From Pseudomonadota bacterium (GTDB taxonomy: Bacteria; Desulfobacterota; Syntrophorhabdia; Syntrophorhabdales; Syntrophorhabdaceae), in contig JAPLKC010000103.1 of assembly GCA_026388255.1 (NCBI GenBank), positions 1 through 46,275 of the forward strand: 46,275 nucleotides of DNA, read 5' to 3'. Made by a program: the position numbers and the translations under genes. The notes under the pieces were generated by a model. It had not been told where the DNA came from. It saw nothing but the letters and a program-made list of their open reading frames with translations, and did not search any database. This document shows positions 16,871 through 26,264 of the stretch, piece by piece. The stretch's first letter is position 1. Each line of letters starts with the position of its first letter.

Positions 16871-19172
16871 TCGTTGACAAAAGATCGTCAATCTTCATTA
16901 ATATGACAGGATCTTCCTCGATTTCCCTGAATTCGGAGAGTATGCTCTTAACATTACCGTTAAGAAGCGAATAAAAAAACTCTATGGCCCGCAATTTCAA
17001 ATGTCTGTCGCCTATGTCCTTCAAGGTATCCATTATTGCAAAAATTGTCCTCTTTTTCCCGGCAAGCCCCATCCCCCGTATCATAAGGTCTTTTATCTCA
17101 AATACATTCTCCCTTTTCAAATGTTCCAGCAAGGGATTTATCATGTCCTTGTCCTGTATTTCAACCAACAGACTTATAGCCTTACTTCTTTTATCCGGGT
17201 CCTTAATGTAGAGCAATTTAAGGATAGGCTGAATATCTATCCCCTTACCATCCCTTTTTGCCTTTTCGAAAAATGGTACATAATCCTTTGCCTGAAGGAT
17301 AATACTTGATAGAATCAGTCCCATCTCTTCTTTTGAAAAGACCAGCTCATCCTTCCATTTTTCAAGAATCTTTAACGCCTCAACATCAAGAAATGCTTCG
17401 TTTGCAGTTAAATTTTGGAGTATATTACGTATTTTTCTCTTCTCCTCAAAGGCGTCGAGTCTTAAAACCCTGTTAAGTGGCTCTTTCAGATATCTGCTTG
17501 ATAAGGCATAGCATGCCTGTCCTGTTGACTCATATTCTATTAATATATCTTTTTCCTTTAAAAGTCCCATATAGCCAAGGATTCTTTTATGAGGTATAGC
17601 TGTTTCAGCAAAAACATTTTCAAGGGTATATCTCCTGATGTGCCTGTCATTTTTGTCTGCAAAAATTGCGATTATTCTTCTCAGATCGTCTTCATCTTTC
17701 AATTCCTCCAGAATATCTTCCAGCACACTCCATATATTCAAATTCGCCTGGATAAGTTCGCACTCTATAGGTTTGAACCGCTCACCTTCATTCCGGAAAA
17801 TCTTATTTTCTCCGAACGCATCAATAGCCTTTGCACCTTCTATCGGTTTAATTTCACATATTGCAGACACGTTCGCGTTGCTGAAAAGCGTATTCCATTC
17901 GAAGAAGCTTTCTTTGTCACCTGAAATAATCAGGTAAACATTGTCCTGTTCGAAACAAAAATTTATAAATCTGTCGAGTTTCTCCTTTTCGGTTCTATCG
18001 AGATATGTATACCTCTCACAATTATCGAGAATGAAAAAGCAGGGGGGACCATCTTTTAAAAATTTATTGCACAGTGAGACAATATCAAGACTGGGATCAT
18101 TAAGTTGCCCGCGTCGCTTGCACATAATATTCTTGATCTCGCTCACGGGTTTTTCCCACAGTTCACAGTAAAACACATTCGGGCTGATCAAAAGCATTTG
18201 AGGAACGATAAAAGACCGCATCACCGTGGTCTTGCCTGTAGTTGTTCCACCGACAGCGACAGCATAGCCAAAATTAAACATCTTGTCTAATATCAGAGAA
18301 GCCTTCTCCCACCTCTCAAAGGGCGGGCCCTCAAACTCATTGTAGGGAGAGAATTTCGGCATATCGAAAACTTCTCTTTCAAAATTAAAATCGGTTGTTA
18401 TATCCCAGACAATATCCTTATAATTAAGACCAATTTTACCATTAACATTGCGCTTAAATGTACTGAAGATGGTATCCGTATATTTTTTTGCATTTTCAAT
18501 AAGGTGTAAATCATATGGACATTTTGCTTTATATTTTATGTAAATAATCCCTTTTCTGCTGTCTATATCCACCTTCGTATCACTATGTCTTAATATGAAA
18601 TGGGGCTCGTTAAAACGTCTGAATTTCCTGTGTTTCAAATCCGAGCAAAATATGTCAAGTATGAGATGCGAAAAGTTAAACACATGAGCTATAACCTTTG
18701 CGTTTCTGATGATAGCCTTCCCGCCGTCCTCGGTGATCTCCCATTCTACAGGTATTTTTCTTATTTCATTAGAAAAGATCAAATAATTTATAATATCAAT
18801 TGCCATTTCAGGGATGTCTAACTTCTCGCATATCCCATAACTCAATAGCATCCTCTTATCGGCCCCTTCGAGGCTGCTTAATATATTTCTCGTCGAACTC
18901 AATCCAAAATTATTTACCAGACCTATATCGTGTAGATATATTGTGCCAAGAAGTGTGAATATCTCTCCGGAAAACATCTCTTCTGTTCTGTCTTTCGGAT
19001 CAGGTATGATCTTTTCTATTAAAGCCTTCAGGTCTTCAATGTGTTGTTTTAAGGGCAGGTTGACTGACAAGAAAATCGTCTTTTCAAAAAACTGTTTTAA
19101 ATCAAAAAATCTTTGATGGAGTTTTAACTCTCTTTCTTTACTCTTTAAGACATCCTCAAGTTTCAACTGCAT
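16857..19172 (-). CDS. HD-domain / P-loop NTPase / helical-repeat protein of unknown function, 771 aa
   Basis: Large soluble multidomain protein. The N-terminal part (about 1-260) contains TIYLHDIG with H81-D82 and a D in the LILDIF region (D173), suggesting an HD-type phosphohydrolase-like domain of the HD-CE kind. The middle (about 285-480) is a P-loop NTPase: Walker [10 protein letters not shown] (308-316), Walker B CFFILDN (D383) and a sensor-like [11 protein letters not shown] strand; the layout resembles STAND-type ATPases. The last 250 residues are helical and look like HEAT-type repeats. No membrane segment. It follows secD and secF on the same strand with a 46-base gap, so it may be co-transcribed; the ribosome site is weak. 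STAND proteins act as regulators or as phage sensors. No precise function is claimed. Confidence 0.7.
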   Translation of the reverse strand: MQLKLEDVLKSKERELKLHQRFFDLKQFFEKTIFLSVNLPLKQHIEDLKALIEKIIPDPKDRTEEMFSGEIFTLLGTIYLHDIGLVNNFGLSSTRNILSSLEGADKRMLLSYGICEKLDIPEMAIDIINYLIFSNEIRKIPVEWEITEDGGKAIIRNAKVIAHVFNFSHLILDIFCSDLKHRKFRRFNEPHFILRHSDTKVDIDSRKGIIYIKYKAKCPYDLHLIENAKKYTDTIFSTFKRNVNGKIGLNYKDIVWDITTDFNFEREVFDMPKFSPYNEFEGPPFERWEKASLILDKMFNFGYAVAVGGTTTGKTTVMRSFIVPQMLLISPNVFYCELWEKPVSEIKNIMCKRRGQLNDPSLDIVSLCNKFLKDGPPCFFILDNCERYTYLDRTEKEKLDRFINFCFEQDNVYLIISGDKESFFEWNTLFSNANVSAICEIKPIEGAKAIDAFGENKIFRNEGERFKPIECELIQANLNIWSVLEDILEELKDEDDLRRIIAIFADKNDRHIRRYTLENVFAETAIPHKRILGYMGLLKEKDILIEYESTGQACYALSSRYLKEPLNRVLRLDAFEEKRKIRNILQNLTANEAFLDVEALKILEKWKDELVFSKEEMGLILSSIILQAKDYVPFFEKAKRDGKGIDIQPILKLLYIKDPDKRSKAISLLVEIQDKDMINPLLEHLKRENVFEIKDLMIRGMGLAGKKRTIFAIMDTLKDIGDRHLKLRAIEFFYSLLNGNVKSILSEFREIEEDPVILMKIDDLLSTIKET

Positions 19173-19218
19173 TCAAATACCCGCATCTGTGTTTTGAATT
19201 TGACGGCATTACAAAGGA

Positions 19219-20127
19219 CTAACGGAGCTTTTTTTTCCACACATATATTATAGGACTGGCAACAAAAATCGATGAATATGTGCCGATAAGCACGCCAATA
19301 AAAAGGGCAAAGGAAAAATCAAAAAGCACCTGTCCACCTAGAAATAAAATTGCGCCTATTGCAAGGAGTGTAGTAAGAGATGTAATGAGCGTCCGGCTTA
19401 ATACCTCATTGATACTACGATTTATCGTATCGCCGAAATCTGTTTTCGATTTCATCTTGGGCATATTTTCCCTGATTCTGTCAAACACGACGACTGTATC
19501 GGTGAGGGAATAACCGGCAATGGTGAGAAGGGCTGTGATAAAAAGTATATTCATCTCCATGTTCAGTATATAAAAAACACCGAGGAGAGCAAGTACATCG
19601 TGAAAAGTCGCTATAGTTGCAGCCACACCGAAAATAAAGGTAAACCGCCAGGCAATGTATACGATAATGCACAACATTGATACAATAACGGCGATGGCAG
19701 CATTTCTTTTCAATGTTTTGCCAACTGTTGAGCCCACCATGTTGCTGCCGAGAATCTGGAATTTCTTTCCCTGGAATTCCTTGGACAAGAGTGCGCTCAG
19801 TTTATCTTGAATCTTTTCTTTCTCTGTATCGGAAAGCTTTGTCTTGATAAAAAACTCTTTTGTTCCACTCACCTGCTGTATCTGGACGTCACCTATGCCA
19901 CCGTCTGTCAATACCTTCCTCAGATCGCCGATAGCAACCTGATCCTCAAACTTTACTTGCAACTGGGTTCCACCCGTAAAATCAACACTTTCATTTGCCT
20001 TACCAACAACTATCATGATAAAGGAAAACAAGCCGAGAAGTACAAGTGCTAATGACAGGACAAAGGCTTTATTCCTCAACCCTATGAAATCTATATTAGT
20101 CTTTTTTGTTATTTCAATAAATTTCAT
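19219..20127 (-). CDS. secF: Protein translocase subunit SecF, 302 aa
   Basis: Membrane partner of SecD that uses proton flow to pull exported proteins out of the SecYEG channel. The sequence starts with a membrane helix (about 22-44), has the periplasmic VDFTGGTQLQVKF region and the C-terminal bundle of five helices with the SecF signature (GYSLTDTVVVFDRIREN). The ATG overlaps the last base of the secD stop codon (TAATG type), so the two are coupled. Length is standard. Confidence 0.96.
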   Translation of the reverse strand: MKFIEITKKTNIDFIGLRNKAFVLSLALVLLGLFSFIMIVVGKANESVDFTGGTQLQVKFEDQVAIGDLRKVLTDGGIGDVQIQQVSGTKEFFIKTKLSDTEKEKIQDKLSALLSKEFQGKKFQILGSNMVGSTVGKTLKRNAAIAVIVSMLCIIVYIAWRFTFIFGVAATIATFHDVLALLGVFYILNMEMNILFITALLTIAGYSLTDTVVVFDRIRENMPKMKSKTDFGDTINRSINEVLSRTLITSLTTLLAIGAILFLGGQVLFDFSFALFIGVLIGTYSSIFVASPIIYVWKKKLR

Positions 20128-21719
20128 TAAATACTTAAGCTCCTCGGTTTATATTTCCCCAGAATCCAGTCAAAAATAGTCTTTGAACCAAGCACAGCAG
20201 TAAAAAGGTTTACGATAACACCAATGCTTAAGGTAACGGCGAAACCTTTTATCGGCCCTGTGCCGAATATGAAAAGGATAAATGTGGTTATCAGCGTTGT
20301 TATATGAGAGTCAAAGATTGTCACCCATGCCTTTTCGTAACCACCTTCCACTGCAGCTCTAACTGTTTTTCCGAGCCTGAGTTCTTCCCTTATTCTCTCA
20401 AAAATCAGAACATTGGAGTCCACCCCCATGCCCATTGTAAGGATTATGCCTGCAATGCCCGGGAGTGTCATCGTCGCCTTCAAAGCGGTAAATGCGCCAA
20501 GGAGGTATAAAAGATTTAGAAATAGCGCAATATTTGCAACAATACCCGAATACCGGTAATAAAAAAACATAAAAGCTACAACGAGGATTGCACCGAGAAT
20601 TGCTGCCTGCACGCCCTTCCTTATAGAATCCTGGCCCAGGCTGGGACCGATAGTGATATTCTGGACAACCTTTACCGGCGCAGGAAGAGCACCTGCGCGT
20701 AGTACAATCGCCAGATCCTTTGCCTCATCCATTGTAAAACTACCGGAAATGGACGCTTTGCCACCGGATATTCTTTCTTTCACAACAGGGGCAGAATAGA
20801 CTGTGTTGTCAAGAATAATGGCTATTCTTTTGCCCACATTTTCAGCAGTTACCTTATCGAATAATCTTGCGCCTTCACTATTAAATTCTATAGCAACATA
20901 GGACTCACCGCCGAATTCCCCGCCAATCTTTACCCTTGCATCTGTCAGCAACTCGCCTGTCAAAAGAGACTGTTTTTTTAACAGTATCTGTGTAGTGGTA
21001 GAAATGCCTGTTTCCTTGTTTTTTGTTTTCATTGTAAGGACTTCGTCGCCCTCCGGGGGTATGCCTCCCGTATACCTTACTGCATTTTCTTCATCTACAA
21101 GTTTAAACTCAAGTTGGGCTGTCCTGCCTATCAACTCCAGGGCCCTTTGTGGGTCTTTAATACCGGGGAGTTGAACAAGTATCTGGTTTTCGCCCTGACG
21201 GACGATAACAGGTTCAGAGACTCCAAACTGATCTATCCTGTTCCGTATGGTTTCGAGGGCCTGATGGACGGCATTCTCTTTTATGTTGGACAATTCTTTT
21301 TCCGACAGAAGAAATTCAATAGTCAGGTTCTCGCCGTCAACCTTTGTTGTCCCGGCTTTCATGTCAGAAAATTCTTTCCCTATAAGGTTGTAGAGTTTAT
21401 CCTTTTGCTCCGCCCGTATTATTATAAAGAGTGAATTCTCTTTTTTATCAAGTCCCAGAAAACGTATTCCATCACGTATCATACTGTCTTTTAACGCATC
21501 AAATTTCCTGTTTACCATGTTTTCAAGCATCTTGGTAGTATCGAGTTCAAGGAGCAGATGCATCCCCCCTTTTAAATCAAGCCCCAGATGTATCTTGTCC
21601 GATGGGAGGTATTTCTTCCATGCACCTGTTGGTTCAATGATATTCGGCAGGCAGTAAATAACAGATATTACAAGAAATAAAACGATAAAAAAAGCCCTTA
21701 GCTTTATTGATTTAAGCAC
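20127..21719 (-). CDS. secD: Protein translocase subunit SecD, 530 aa
   Basis: Larger component of the SecDF motor in the inner membrane. N-terminal membrane helix (about 8-26), the LGLDLKGGMHLLLE motif, a large periplasmic P1 domain with VRQGENQILVQLPG, the DARV...GGES segment and a C-terminal helix bundle ending in the conserved GVDSNVLIFERIREE. The start is GTG 21717-21719. No yajC lies upstream in the window. It heads the secD-secF-(771-aa protein) gene row on the minus strand. Confidence 0.96.
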   Translation of the reverse strand: MLKSIKLRAFFIVLFLVISVIYCLPNIIEPTGAWKKYLPSDKIHLGLDLKGGMHLLLELDTTKMLENMVNRKFDALKDSMIRDGIRFLGLDKKENSLFIIIRAEQKDKLYNLIGKEFSDMKAGTTKVDGENLTIEFLLSEKELSNIKENAVHQALETIRNRIDQFGVSEPVIVRQGENQILVQLPGIKDPQRALELIGRTAQLEFKLVDEENAVRYTGGIPPEGDEVLTMKTKNKETGISTTTQILLKKQSLLTGELLTDARVKIGGEFGGESYVAIEFNSEGARLFDKVTAENVGKRIAIILDNTVYSAPVVKERISGGKASISGSFTMDEAKDLAIVLRAGALPAPVKVVQNITIGPSLGQDSIRKGVQAAILGAILVVAFMFFYYRYSGIVANIALFLNLLYLLGAFTALKATMTLPGIAGIILTMGMGVDSNVLIFERIREELRLGKTVRAAVEGGYEKAWVTIFDSHITTLITTFILFIFGTGPIKGFAVTLSIGVIVNLFTAVLGSKTIFDWILGKYKPRSLSI

Positions 21720-21947
21720 CTACAGCCCCGTTTCAATATATTTTTTTGGGTGACAAGCATACAGAAATTATCTTTATCCGTCCTGTTTGTCAAGAGATTT
21801 TTATCACAAGACGTTTCCCTGTAAGCCCGGGGGCAACAAGCACCTGCATAACAGCGTCTTATGAAATGACAATATTTAAAAAGTATGTTACAAAATGCTG
21901 TTGCTTTTCATTGATTTTTTTTTTTAAACCCATTATAGTTATGAAAG

Positions 21948-22130
21948 GTGAGGCCATACATTGAGAAACAGTTGTGCAACAACTGCAGAGAGTGTATTGA
22001 TACCTGTCCCTATGAAGTCTTCTCAATAAATGATAATGGAGATCTGATGGTGTTGACACCTGAAGACTGTATCGAATGTACATCCTGCATTGACCAATGT
22101 CCTAAAAAAGCAATATACATGGATGACTGA
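21948..22130 (+). CDS. Small 2[4Fe-4S] ferredoxin, 60 aa
   Basis: Two complete cluster motifs: C10-x2-C13-x2-C16-x3-C20-P and C41-x2-C44-x2-C47-x3-C51-P. This is a low-potential electron carrier of the bacterial type. The start is uncertain: GTG 21948 has AAAGG directly adjacent, whereas GGTGAGG would be well placed for an ATT codon at 21963, a rare start. Its TGA overlaps the pyrR ATG (TGATG), so it is translated with the pyrimidine genes. A link to dihydroorotate oxidation is possible, but no pyrD or pyrK lies in the window. Confidence 0.88.
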   Translation: MRPYIEKQLCNNCRECIDTCPYEVFSINDNGDLMVLTPEDCIECTSCIDQCPKKAIYMDD

Positions 22131-22666
22131 TGAGCGAAAAACCTCTGCAACTTCTTGACCGGAAGGCATTAGAAAGAACTATCACAAGAATTGCCCATGA
22201 AATCCTGGAGAGAAACAAAGGCAGCGAAAACCTTTGCCTTATAGGCATCAGGACAAGAGGGGTCCATCTTGCAAACAGGATCAGAAATAAGATAAAAGAT
22301 ATTGAAAACATAGAGCTTCCTCTCGGTATCCTCGACATCACGATGTATAGAGACGACATCTTTAAGCTGAAATTGCCTGCGATAAAAAAGACCGACATAC
22401 CCTTTGATGTGAACAATATGACCATCGTTCTCATAGATGATGTGATGCATACCGGCAGGACGACAAGGGCAGCGATTGATGCCCTTATGGACATGGGAAG
22501 GCCAAGGAAAATCCAGCTTGCCGTACTTGTTGACAGGGGAAGCAGGGAGCTTCCGATACACCCGGATTATGCAGGCATCAAGTATACTGCAACCCCTGAA
22601 GAAGATATACTTGTGAGGCTCAAGGAAGTTGACAGCAAGGACGAAGTCGTAGTTGTGAGAACTTAA
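22130..22666 (+). CDS. pyrR: PyrR bifunctional regulator / uracil phosphoribosyltransferase, 178 aa
   Basis: Type I phosphoribosyltransferase fold with the PRPP-binding loop VLIDDVMHTGRT (100-111) and the PyrR-typical IGIRTRGVHLANRI and VDRGSRELPI segments. In Gram-positive bacteria PyrR binds UMP and a conserved loop in pyr mRNA to stop transcription; it also makes UMP from uracil. No matching RNA loop with anti-terminator/terminator pair was found upstream, so the protein may act mainly as enzyme or by a different control mode. Overlaps the ferredoxin stop; pyrB ATG follows its TAA directly. Confidence 0.94.
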   Translation: MSEKPLQLLDRKALERTITRIAHEILERNKGSENLCLIGIRTRGVHLANRIRNKIKDIENIELPLGILDITMYRDDIFKLKLPAIKKTDIPFDVNNMTIVLIDDVMHTGRTTRAAIDALMDMGRPRKIQLAVLVDRGSRELPIHPDYAGIKYTATPEEDILVRLKEVDSKDEVVVVRT

Positions 22667-23590
22667 ATGAATTGGATAAAAAAAGATCTTCTTGGCATTA
22701 GTGAACTTTCGAAAGAGGAGATCCTCCTTATTCTTGATACTGCCGAGTCTTTTAAAGACATATCAAAAAGAGAAGTTAAAAAGGTTCCCACGCTGCGTGG
22801 TAAAACAGTAATTACCCTGTTTTATGAGCCGAGTACGCGGACAAGGGTTTCCTTCGAGATAGCAGCAAAGCGCCTGAGTGCGGATACGATCAACGTCTCT
22901 TCCAGTACAAGCAGTTCCGTGAAAGGCGAAACCCTGAAAGATACCGCTAAAAATCTTGAATCCATGCAGCCTGATGTTATCGTTATCAGACACAGCATGC
23001 CCGGCGCACCCCATATGTTATCGAAGATAGTCAATTCTTCCGTCATCAACGCCGGCGACGGTGCTCACGAGCACCCTACTCAGGCATTGCTCGACCTCTT
23101 TACCATGAGAGAGAAAAAGGGCAAAATAGATGGCCTGAAATTTGTCATAATAGGCGATATCGCCCACAGCAGGGTAGCCCGTTCAAACATTTTTGCCTTG
23201 AAACACTTCGACACGGAAATAGTCTGCTGTGGCCCTCCGACCATGATACCGCCATATCTTGAAGACCTCGGGGTAAAAGTAGAATACGACATCAACAAGG
23301 CAGTAAGGAATGCCGATGTGATTATGATGTTACGGATTCAAAAAGAAAGGGGCGGCGTTTCCTACATACCTTCCATCAATGAATATTCGACCATCTATGG
23401 CCTGAAGCAGGACCACGTGAAAAAAGCAAAAAAGGATGTGATTATCATGCACCCCGGGCCTATGAACAGAGGGGTGGAAATCTCCGGCGAAGTGGCTGAC
23501 GGGCCCTATTCCGTGATACTTGATCAGGTGGAAAATGGCGTTGCAGTGAGGATGGCAGTCCTTTTTCTCCTCACAGGGAGCGAAGCGTGA
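22667..23590 (+). CDS. pyrB: Aspartate carbamoyltransferase catalytic chain, 307 aa
   Basis: Catalyses the first committed pyrimidine step: carbamoyl phosphate plus aspartate to carbamoyl aspartate. The carbamoyl-phosphate loop [13 protein letters not shown] (STRTR at 56-60), [11 protein letters not shown] and [10 protein letters not shown] identify the enzyme and distinguish it from ornithine carbamoyltransferase. No pyrI regulatory chain follows; the next gene is pyrC, as in many bacteria with unregulated or PyrC-associated ATCase. The last codon region overlaps the GTG start of pyrC. Confidence 0.97.
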   Translation: MNWIKKDLLGISELSKEEILLILDTAESFKDISKREVKKVPTLRGKTVITLFYEPSTRTRVSFEIAAKRLSADTINVSSSTSSSVKGETLKDTAKNLESMQPDVIVIRHSMPGAPHMLSKIVNSSVINAGDGAHEHPTQALLDLFTMREKKGKIDGLKFVIIGDIAHSRVARSNIFALKHFDTEIVCCGPPTMIPPYLEDLGVKVEYDINKAVRNADVIMMLRIQKERGGVSYIPSINEYSTIYGLKQDHVKKAKKDVIIMHPGPMNRGVEISGEVADGPYSVILDQVENGVAVRMAVLFLLTGSEA

Positions 23591-24870
23591 AAATCCTTAT
23601 AAAAAAAGGCAGGGTTATTGATCCCAGGAACGGCATGGATGACGTGTTGGATGTTTTTATAAATGGCGGGTTTATTGAAAAGATTGATAAGCATATTCGT
23701 GAAAAAGAGCATGATGTAGAGGTTATAGACGCTGCCGGCCTGATCGTTGCCCCGGGCCTGATAGATGTTCATGTACATCTGCGTGAGCCGGGCTACGAAT
23801 ACAAGGAATCAATCAAAACAGGTACAATGGCTGCTGTAAAAGGTGGATTTACCACAGTAGTATGTATGGCAAACACGAACCCGGTAAACGACAATAAAAG
23901 CGTTACAGAATATATTGTGAATCAGTCTAAAAACGAAGGTGTCTGCCATGTTTTCCCCTGCGGCGCAATAACAAAAAAACTGAAAGGGGAAGAACTTGCC
24001 GAGATAGGCGAGATGTATCAGGCAGGCATTGTTGCCGTCTCTGATGACGGCAGATCGGTAAAAAACTCCGAGTTGTTGAGGAAAGCCCTTGAATATACAA
24101 AGCTATTTGGTATCCCTGTAATATCCCACTGTGAAGACGAAGACCTGTCAAATGGCTTTGTCCATGAAGGGAGGGCCTCTATTATATCCGGTCTCGATGC
24201 GGTTCCCTCCATTGCAGAAGAGATCATAGTAAAAAGGGATATGGCTTTAGCAGAATATGTTGGTTCCCCAATCCACCTGACACATCTTTCGGCAAAAGGA
24301 AGTGTGGATTCTGTCAGGGAGGTCAAAAAAAGGTTCAAAAAGGTAACATGCGATACCTGTCCGCACTACTTCACGCTAACCGACGAAGCGACCCTCGGTT
24401 TTGACACAAATACAAAGGTCAACCCGCCCTTACGGTCAAAAGAGGATGTGGAAGCAATCAAGGAAGGGCTTAAAAATGGATCAATCGATATCATTGCAAC
24501 AGACCATGCCCCCCATGATTTTACATCAAAAGACGTGGAGTTCAATATCGCCACTTCAGGGATTTCAGGCCTGGAAACTGCATTTTCACTCTCCCTTGCC
24601 CTCGTCCATGAAGGCGTGCTTGACTTATCGGGGCTTTTGAGGAAATTTACGGAAAACCCGGCAAGGGTATTTAAACTCCCGTATGGCGAACTCACACCCG
24701 GCAGTGCAGCAGACATTATCATTTTTGACCCTGTCGCCCAATGGACAGTCGATAGAAATACCTTCCTTTCGAAAGGCAAGAACACACCCTTTCACGGCTG
24801 GAAATTACGTGGCAAAAACCTCCTTACCATTGTTGGCGGAAAGGTTGTTTATAGAGATAAGACACTCTGA
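23587..24870 (+). CDS. pyrC: Dihydroorotase, 427 aa
   Basis: Zinc amidohydrolase that closes carbamoyl aspartate to dihydroorotate. Metal ligands H62 and H64 in [10 protein letters not shown], then ISHCED, THLSAK and the catalytic TDHAPHD segment show an intact active site (class I type, not a pseudo-DHOase). It starts with GTG overlapping the pyrB TGA (GTGA). Length is typical of the 425-residue bacterial class. Its stop overlaps the ATG of the cyclophilin-like gene by one base. Confidence 0.96.
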   Translation: MKILIKKGRVIDPRNGMDDVLDVFINGGFIEKIDKHIREKEHDVEVIDAAGLIVAPGLIDVHVHLREPGYEYKESIKTGTMAAVKGGFTTVVCMANTNPVNDNKSVTEYIVNQSKNEGVCHVFPCGAITKKLKGEELAEIGEMYQAGIVAVSDDGRSVKNSELLRKALEYTKLFGIPVISHCEDEDLSNGFVHEGRASIISGLDAVPSIAEEIIVKRDMALAEYVGSPIHLTHLSAKGSVDSVREVKKRFKKVTCDTCPHYFTLTDEATLGFDTNTKVNPPLRSKEDVEAIKEGLKNGSIDIIATDHAPHDFTSKDVEFNIATSGISGLETAFSLSLALVHEGVLDLSGLLRKFTENPARVFKLPYGELTPGSAADIIIFDPVAQWTVDRNTFLSKGKNTPFHGWKLRGKNLLTIVGGKVVYRDKTL

Positions 24871-25244
24871 TGTCTACAAAAATATCCATTAATATTAAAG
24901 GTATCACGCTTTCCGGGGAACTGGGAGATACGCTTTGCGCAAAAGCAATAGCAGATGTCCTGCCCATAGAGACAATGCCCAATGAATGGGGAGATGAATT
25001 CTATTTTACGATTCCGGTCAGCATGCCCCTTGATGAAACGGCAACAACAAAAGTGAAGGCCGGCGATATCGGCTACTGGCCTCCTGGAAATGCCCTGGCC
25101 ATATTCTTCGGACCAACGCCCTTGAGTAACGGTTTGGACCCGGTGCCTGCAAGCGAAGTAAACCTTGTGGGAAGAATCACTGATAATCCGGCTATATTAA
25201 AGACGGTGAAGGGCACAGCCAAAATCAAGATTGAAAAAGCTTAA
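24870..25244 (+). CDS. Cyclophilin-like fold protein (DUF369 type), 124 aa
   Basis: Single-domain beta-barrel protein of the Cyclophil_like family: KISINIKGITLSGEL, WGDEFYFTIPV, the GDIGYWPPGNALAIFFGPTP core and the NLVGRI strand. Homologues with known structure have a cyclophilin fold but lack the usual proline-isomerase residues; their biochemical role is not established. It is the last gene of the ferredoxin-pyrRBC row and starts on the last base of pyrC. The stable linkage to pyr genes is all that hints at a role. Confidence 0.8.
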   Translation: MSTKISINIKGITLSGELGDTLCAKAIADVLPIETMPNEWGDEFYFTIPVSMPLDETATTKVKAGDIGYWPPGNALAIFFGPTPLSNGLDPVPASEVNLVGRITDNPAILKTVKGTAKIKIEKA

Positions 25245-25289
25245 CGGACCTTACCCGGATAGACAACCATCTTTTTTGAATGATTTTAA

Positions 25290-25374
25290 TGCCCGGGACG
25301 AGAATCGAACTCGTACAGCCGCGAGGACCGAGGGATTTTAAGTCCCTTGCGTCTACCTATTCCGCCACCCAGGC
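25290..25374 (-). tRNA. tRNA-Leu (anticodon TAA)
   Basis: 85-nt type II tRNA on the minus strand: acceptor GCCTGGG/CCCGGGC (one T-G pair), discriminator A, anticodon loop CTTAAAA closed by GGGA/TCCC, and a long variable arm as required for leucine tRNA. CCA is not encoded. T arm GAGTTCGATTCTC is standard. It lies tail-to-tail with the pyr operon. Confidence 0.95.
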
Positions 25375-25383
25375 ATCTTTCTT

Positions 25384-25412
25384 TTTATAATAGGAAATGC
25401 TTTTATTGTCAA
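25384..25412 (-). promoter_or_regulatory. Promoter of tRNA-Leu
   Basis: Minus-strand TTGACA (25407-25412), 17-base spacer and TATAAA (25384-25389); the start point falls a few bases before the tRNA 5' end at 25374. Confidence 0.75.
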
Positions 25413-25627
25413 CAACAATAACACCATTCGTTTTCGAAAGTGTCGAGTGCCAAGTTTATTTTGTCATCTTTAAGGATGATTCTACCGGCTTTCTGTGTGT
25501 ACATATCAATTTTGCCGCAATAGAACGGTATCGTAACGCTCAAGTTATCTGAGGATATCTTGTCAAGATTACACAATATCATGTGACTTTATTCATGAAC
25601 AAAAATTGTGAGAAGCTTGAATCGTTA
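25413..25627. other. Spacer between tRNA-Leu and the UPF0178 gene
   Basis: The gene-free interval from 25375 to 25742 is about 370 bases. Apart from the two divergent promoters (25384-25412 and 25628-25656) nothing is apparent in it. Confidence 0.5.
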
Positions 25628-25656
25628 TTGACAAAAAACACGTAAAAGAATAGGAT
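25628..25656 (+). promoter_or_regulatory. Promoter candidate for the UPF0178 gene
   Basis: TTGACA (25628-25633), 17-base spacer, TAGGAT (25651-25656). The predicted start near 25663 gives a leader of about 80 bases. Confidence 0.5.
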
Positions 25657-25742
25657 TTTGGCAATTTATTTTGCAGCGTAATTTTTGTCAGGTGGTTCAC
25701 CTTAAAATCACCGAAGATCTTTATGAACCGAAAGGATATCTC

Positions 25743-26195
25743 TTGATTACAATATATGTTGATGCTGATGCCTGTCCTGTGAAGAATGAGTCAATTAAAG
25801 TGGCCAAACGTTACGGGCTGAAAATTTACCTTGTCTCCAACTTTAAAATGCGGATTCCGAAAGATGAATTGGTTGAGACAATATTTGTGAATGACCACCT
25901 TGATGCTGCAGATGATTGGATCGTAGAACACATCGGCAACAAAGACATTGCAGTATCAGCTGATGTGCCTCTTGCTTCGCGGTGCCTGAAAAAAGGCGCG
26001 CGAGTGCTGGATCCCAATGGACGTGTTTTCACCGAAGAATCCATTGGTGAGGCTCTTGCGCACAGAGATCTGATGACGTATCTTCGCGACCTGGGGAACA
26101 TAACGGGTGGTCCAACTCCCCGTAAAAAACGAGATAGTTCTCGATTCCTGCAGCGCCTCGATGACCTGATTCAGGCAATTCTCAGAGGAAAATAG
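25743..26195 (+). CDS. UPF0178 (YaiI/YqxD family) protein, 150 aa
   Basis: PIN-like DUF188 family protein, recognised from the N-terminal YVDADACPVK, the VNDHLDAADDWIVEHI segment, ADVPLASRCLKKGA and the C-terminal GGPTPRKKRD motif. The conserved acidic residues suggest a metal-dependent nuclease-like fold; function is unknown. The chosen start is TTG 25743 with AAAGG upstream, giving the usual 150-residue length; a longer frame to 25671 adds residues not typical of the family. It is a single-gene unit convergent with yhaN. Confidence 0.9.
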   Translation: MITIYVDADACPVKNESIKVAKRYGLKIYLVSNFKMRIPKDELVETIFVNDHLDAADDWIVEHIGNKDIAVSADVPLASRCLKKGARVLDPNGRVFTEESIGEALAHRDLMTYLRDLGNITGGPTPRKKRDSSRFLQRLDDLIQAILRGK

Positions 26196-26264
26196 TAAGC
26201 GATAAAGGGCATAGTATCAAGTGGCTGCCCGGAGTAAAGGTATACGGATGAAGGCAATCTGGTA

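Noticed and set aside
21720-21947. PyrR-dependent attenuator before the pyr operon
   Set aside because: No conserved PyrR-binding loop or terminator/anti-terminator pair could be drawn; only a 6-bp closing stem (AAGACG/CGTCTT) was seen.
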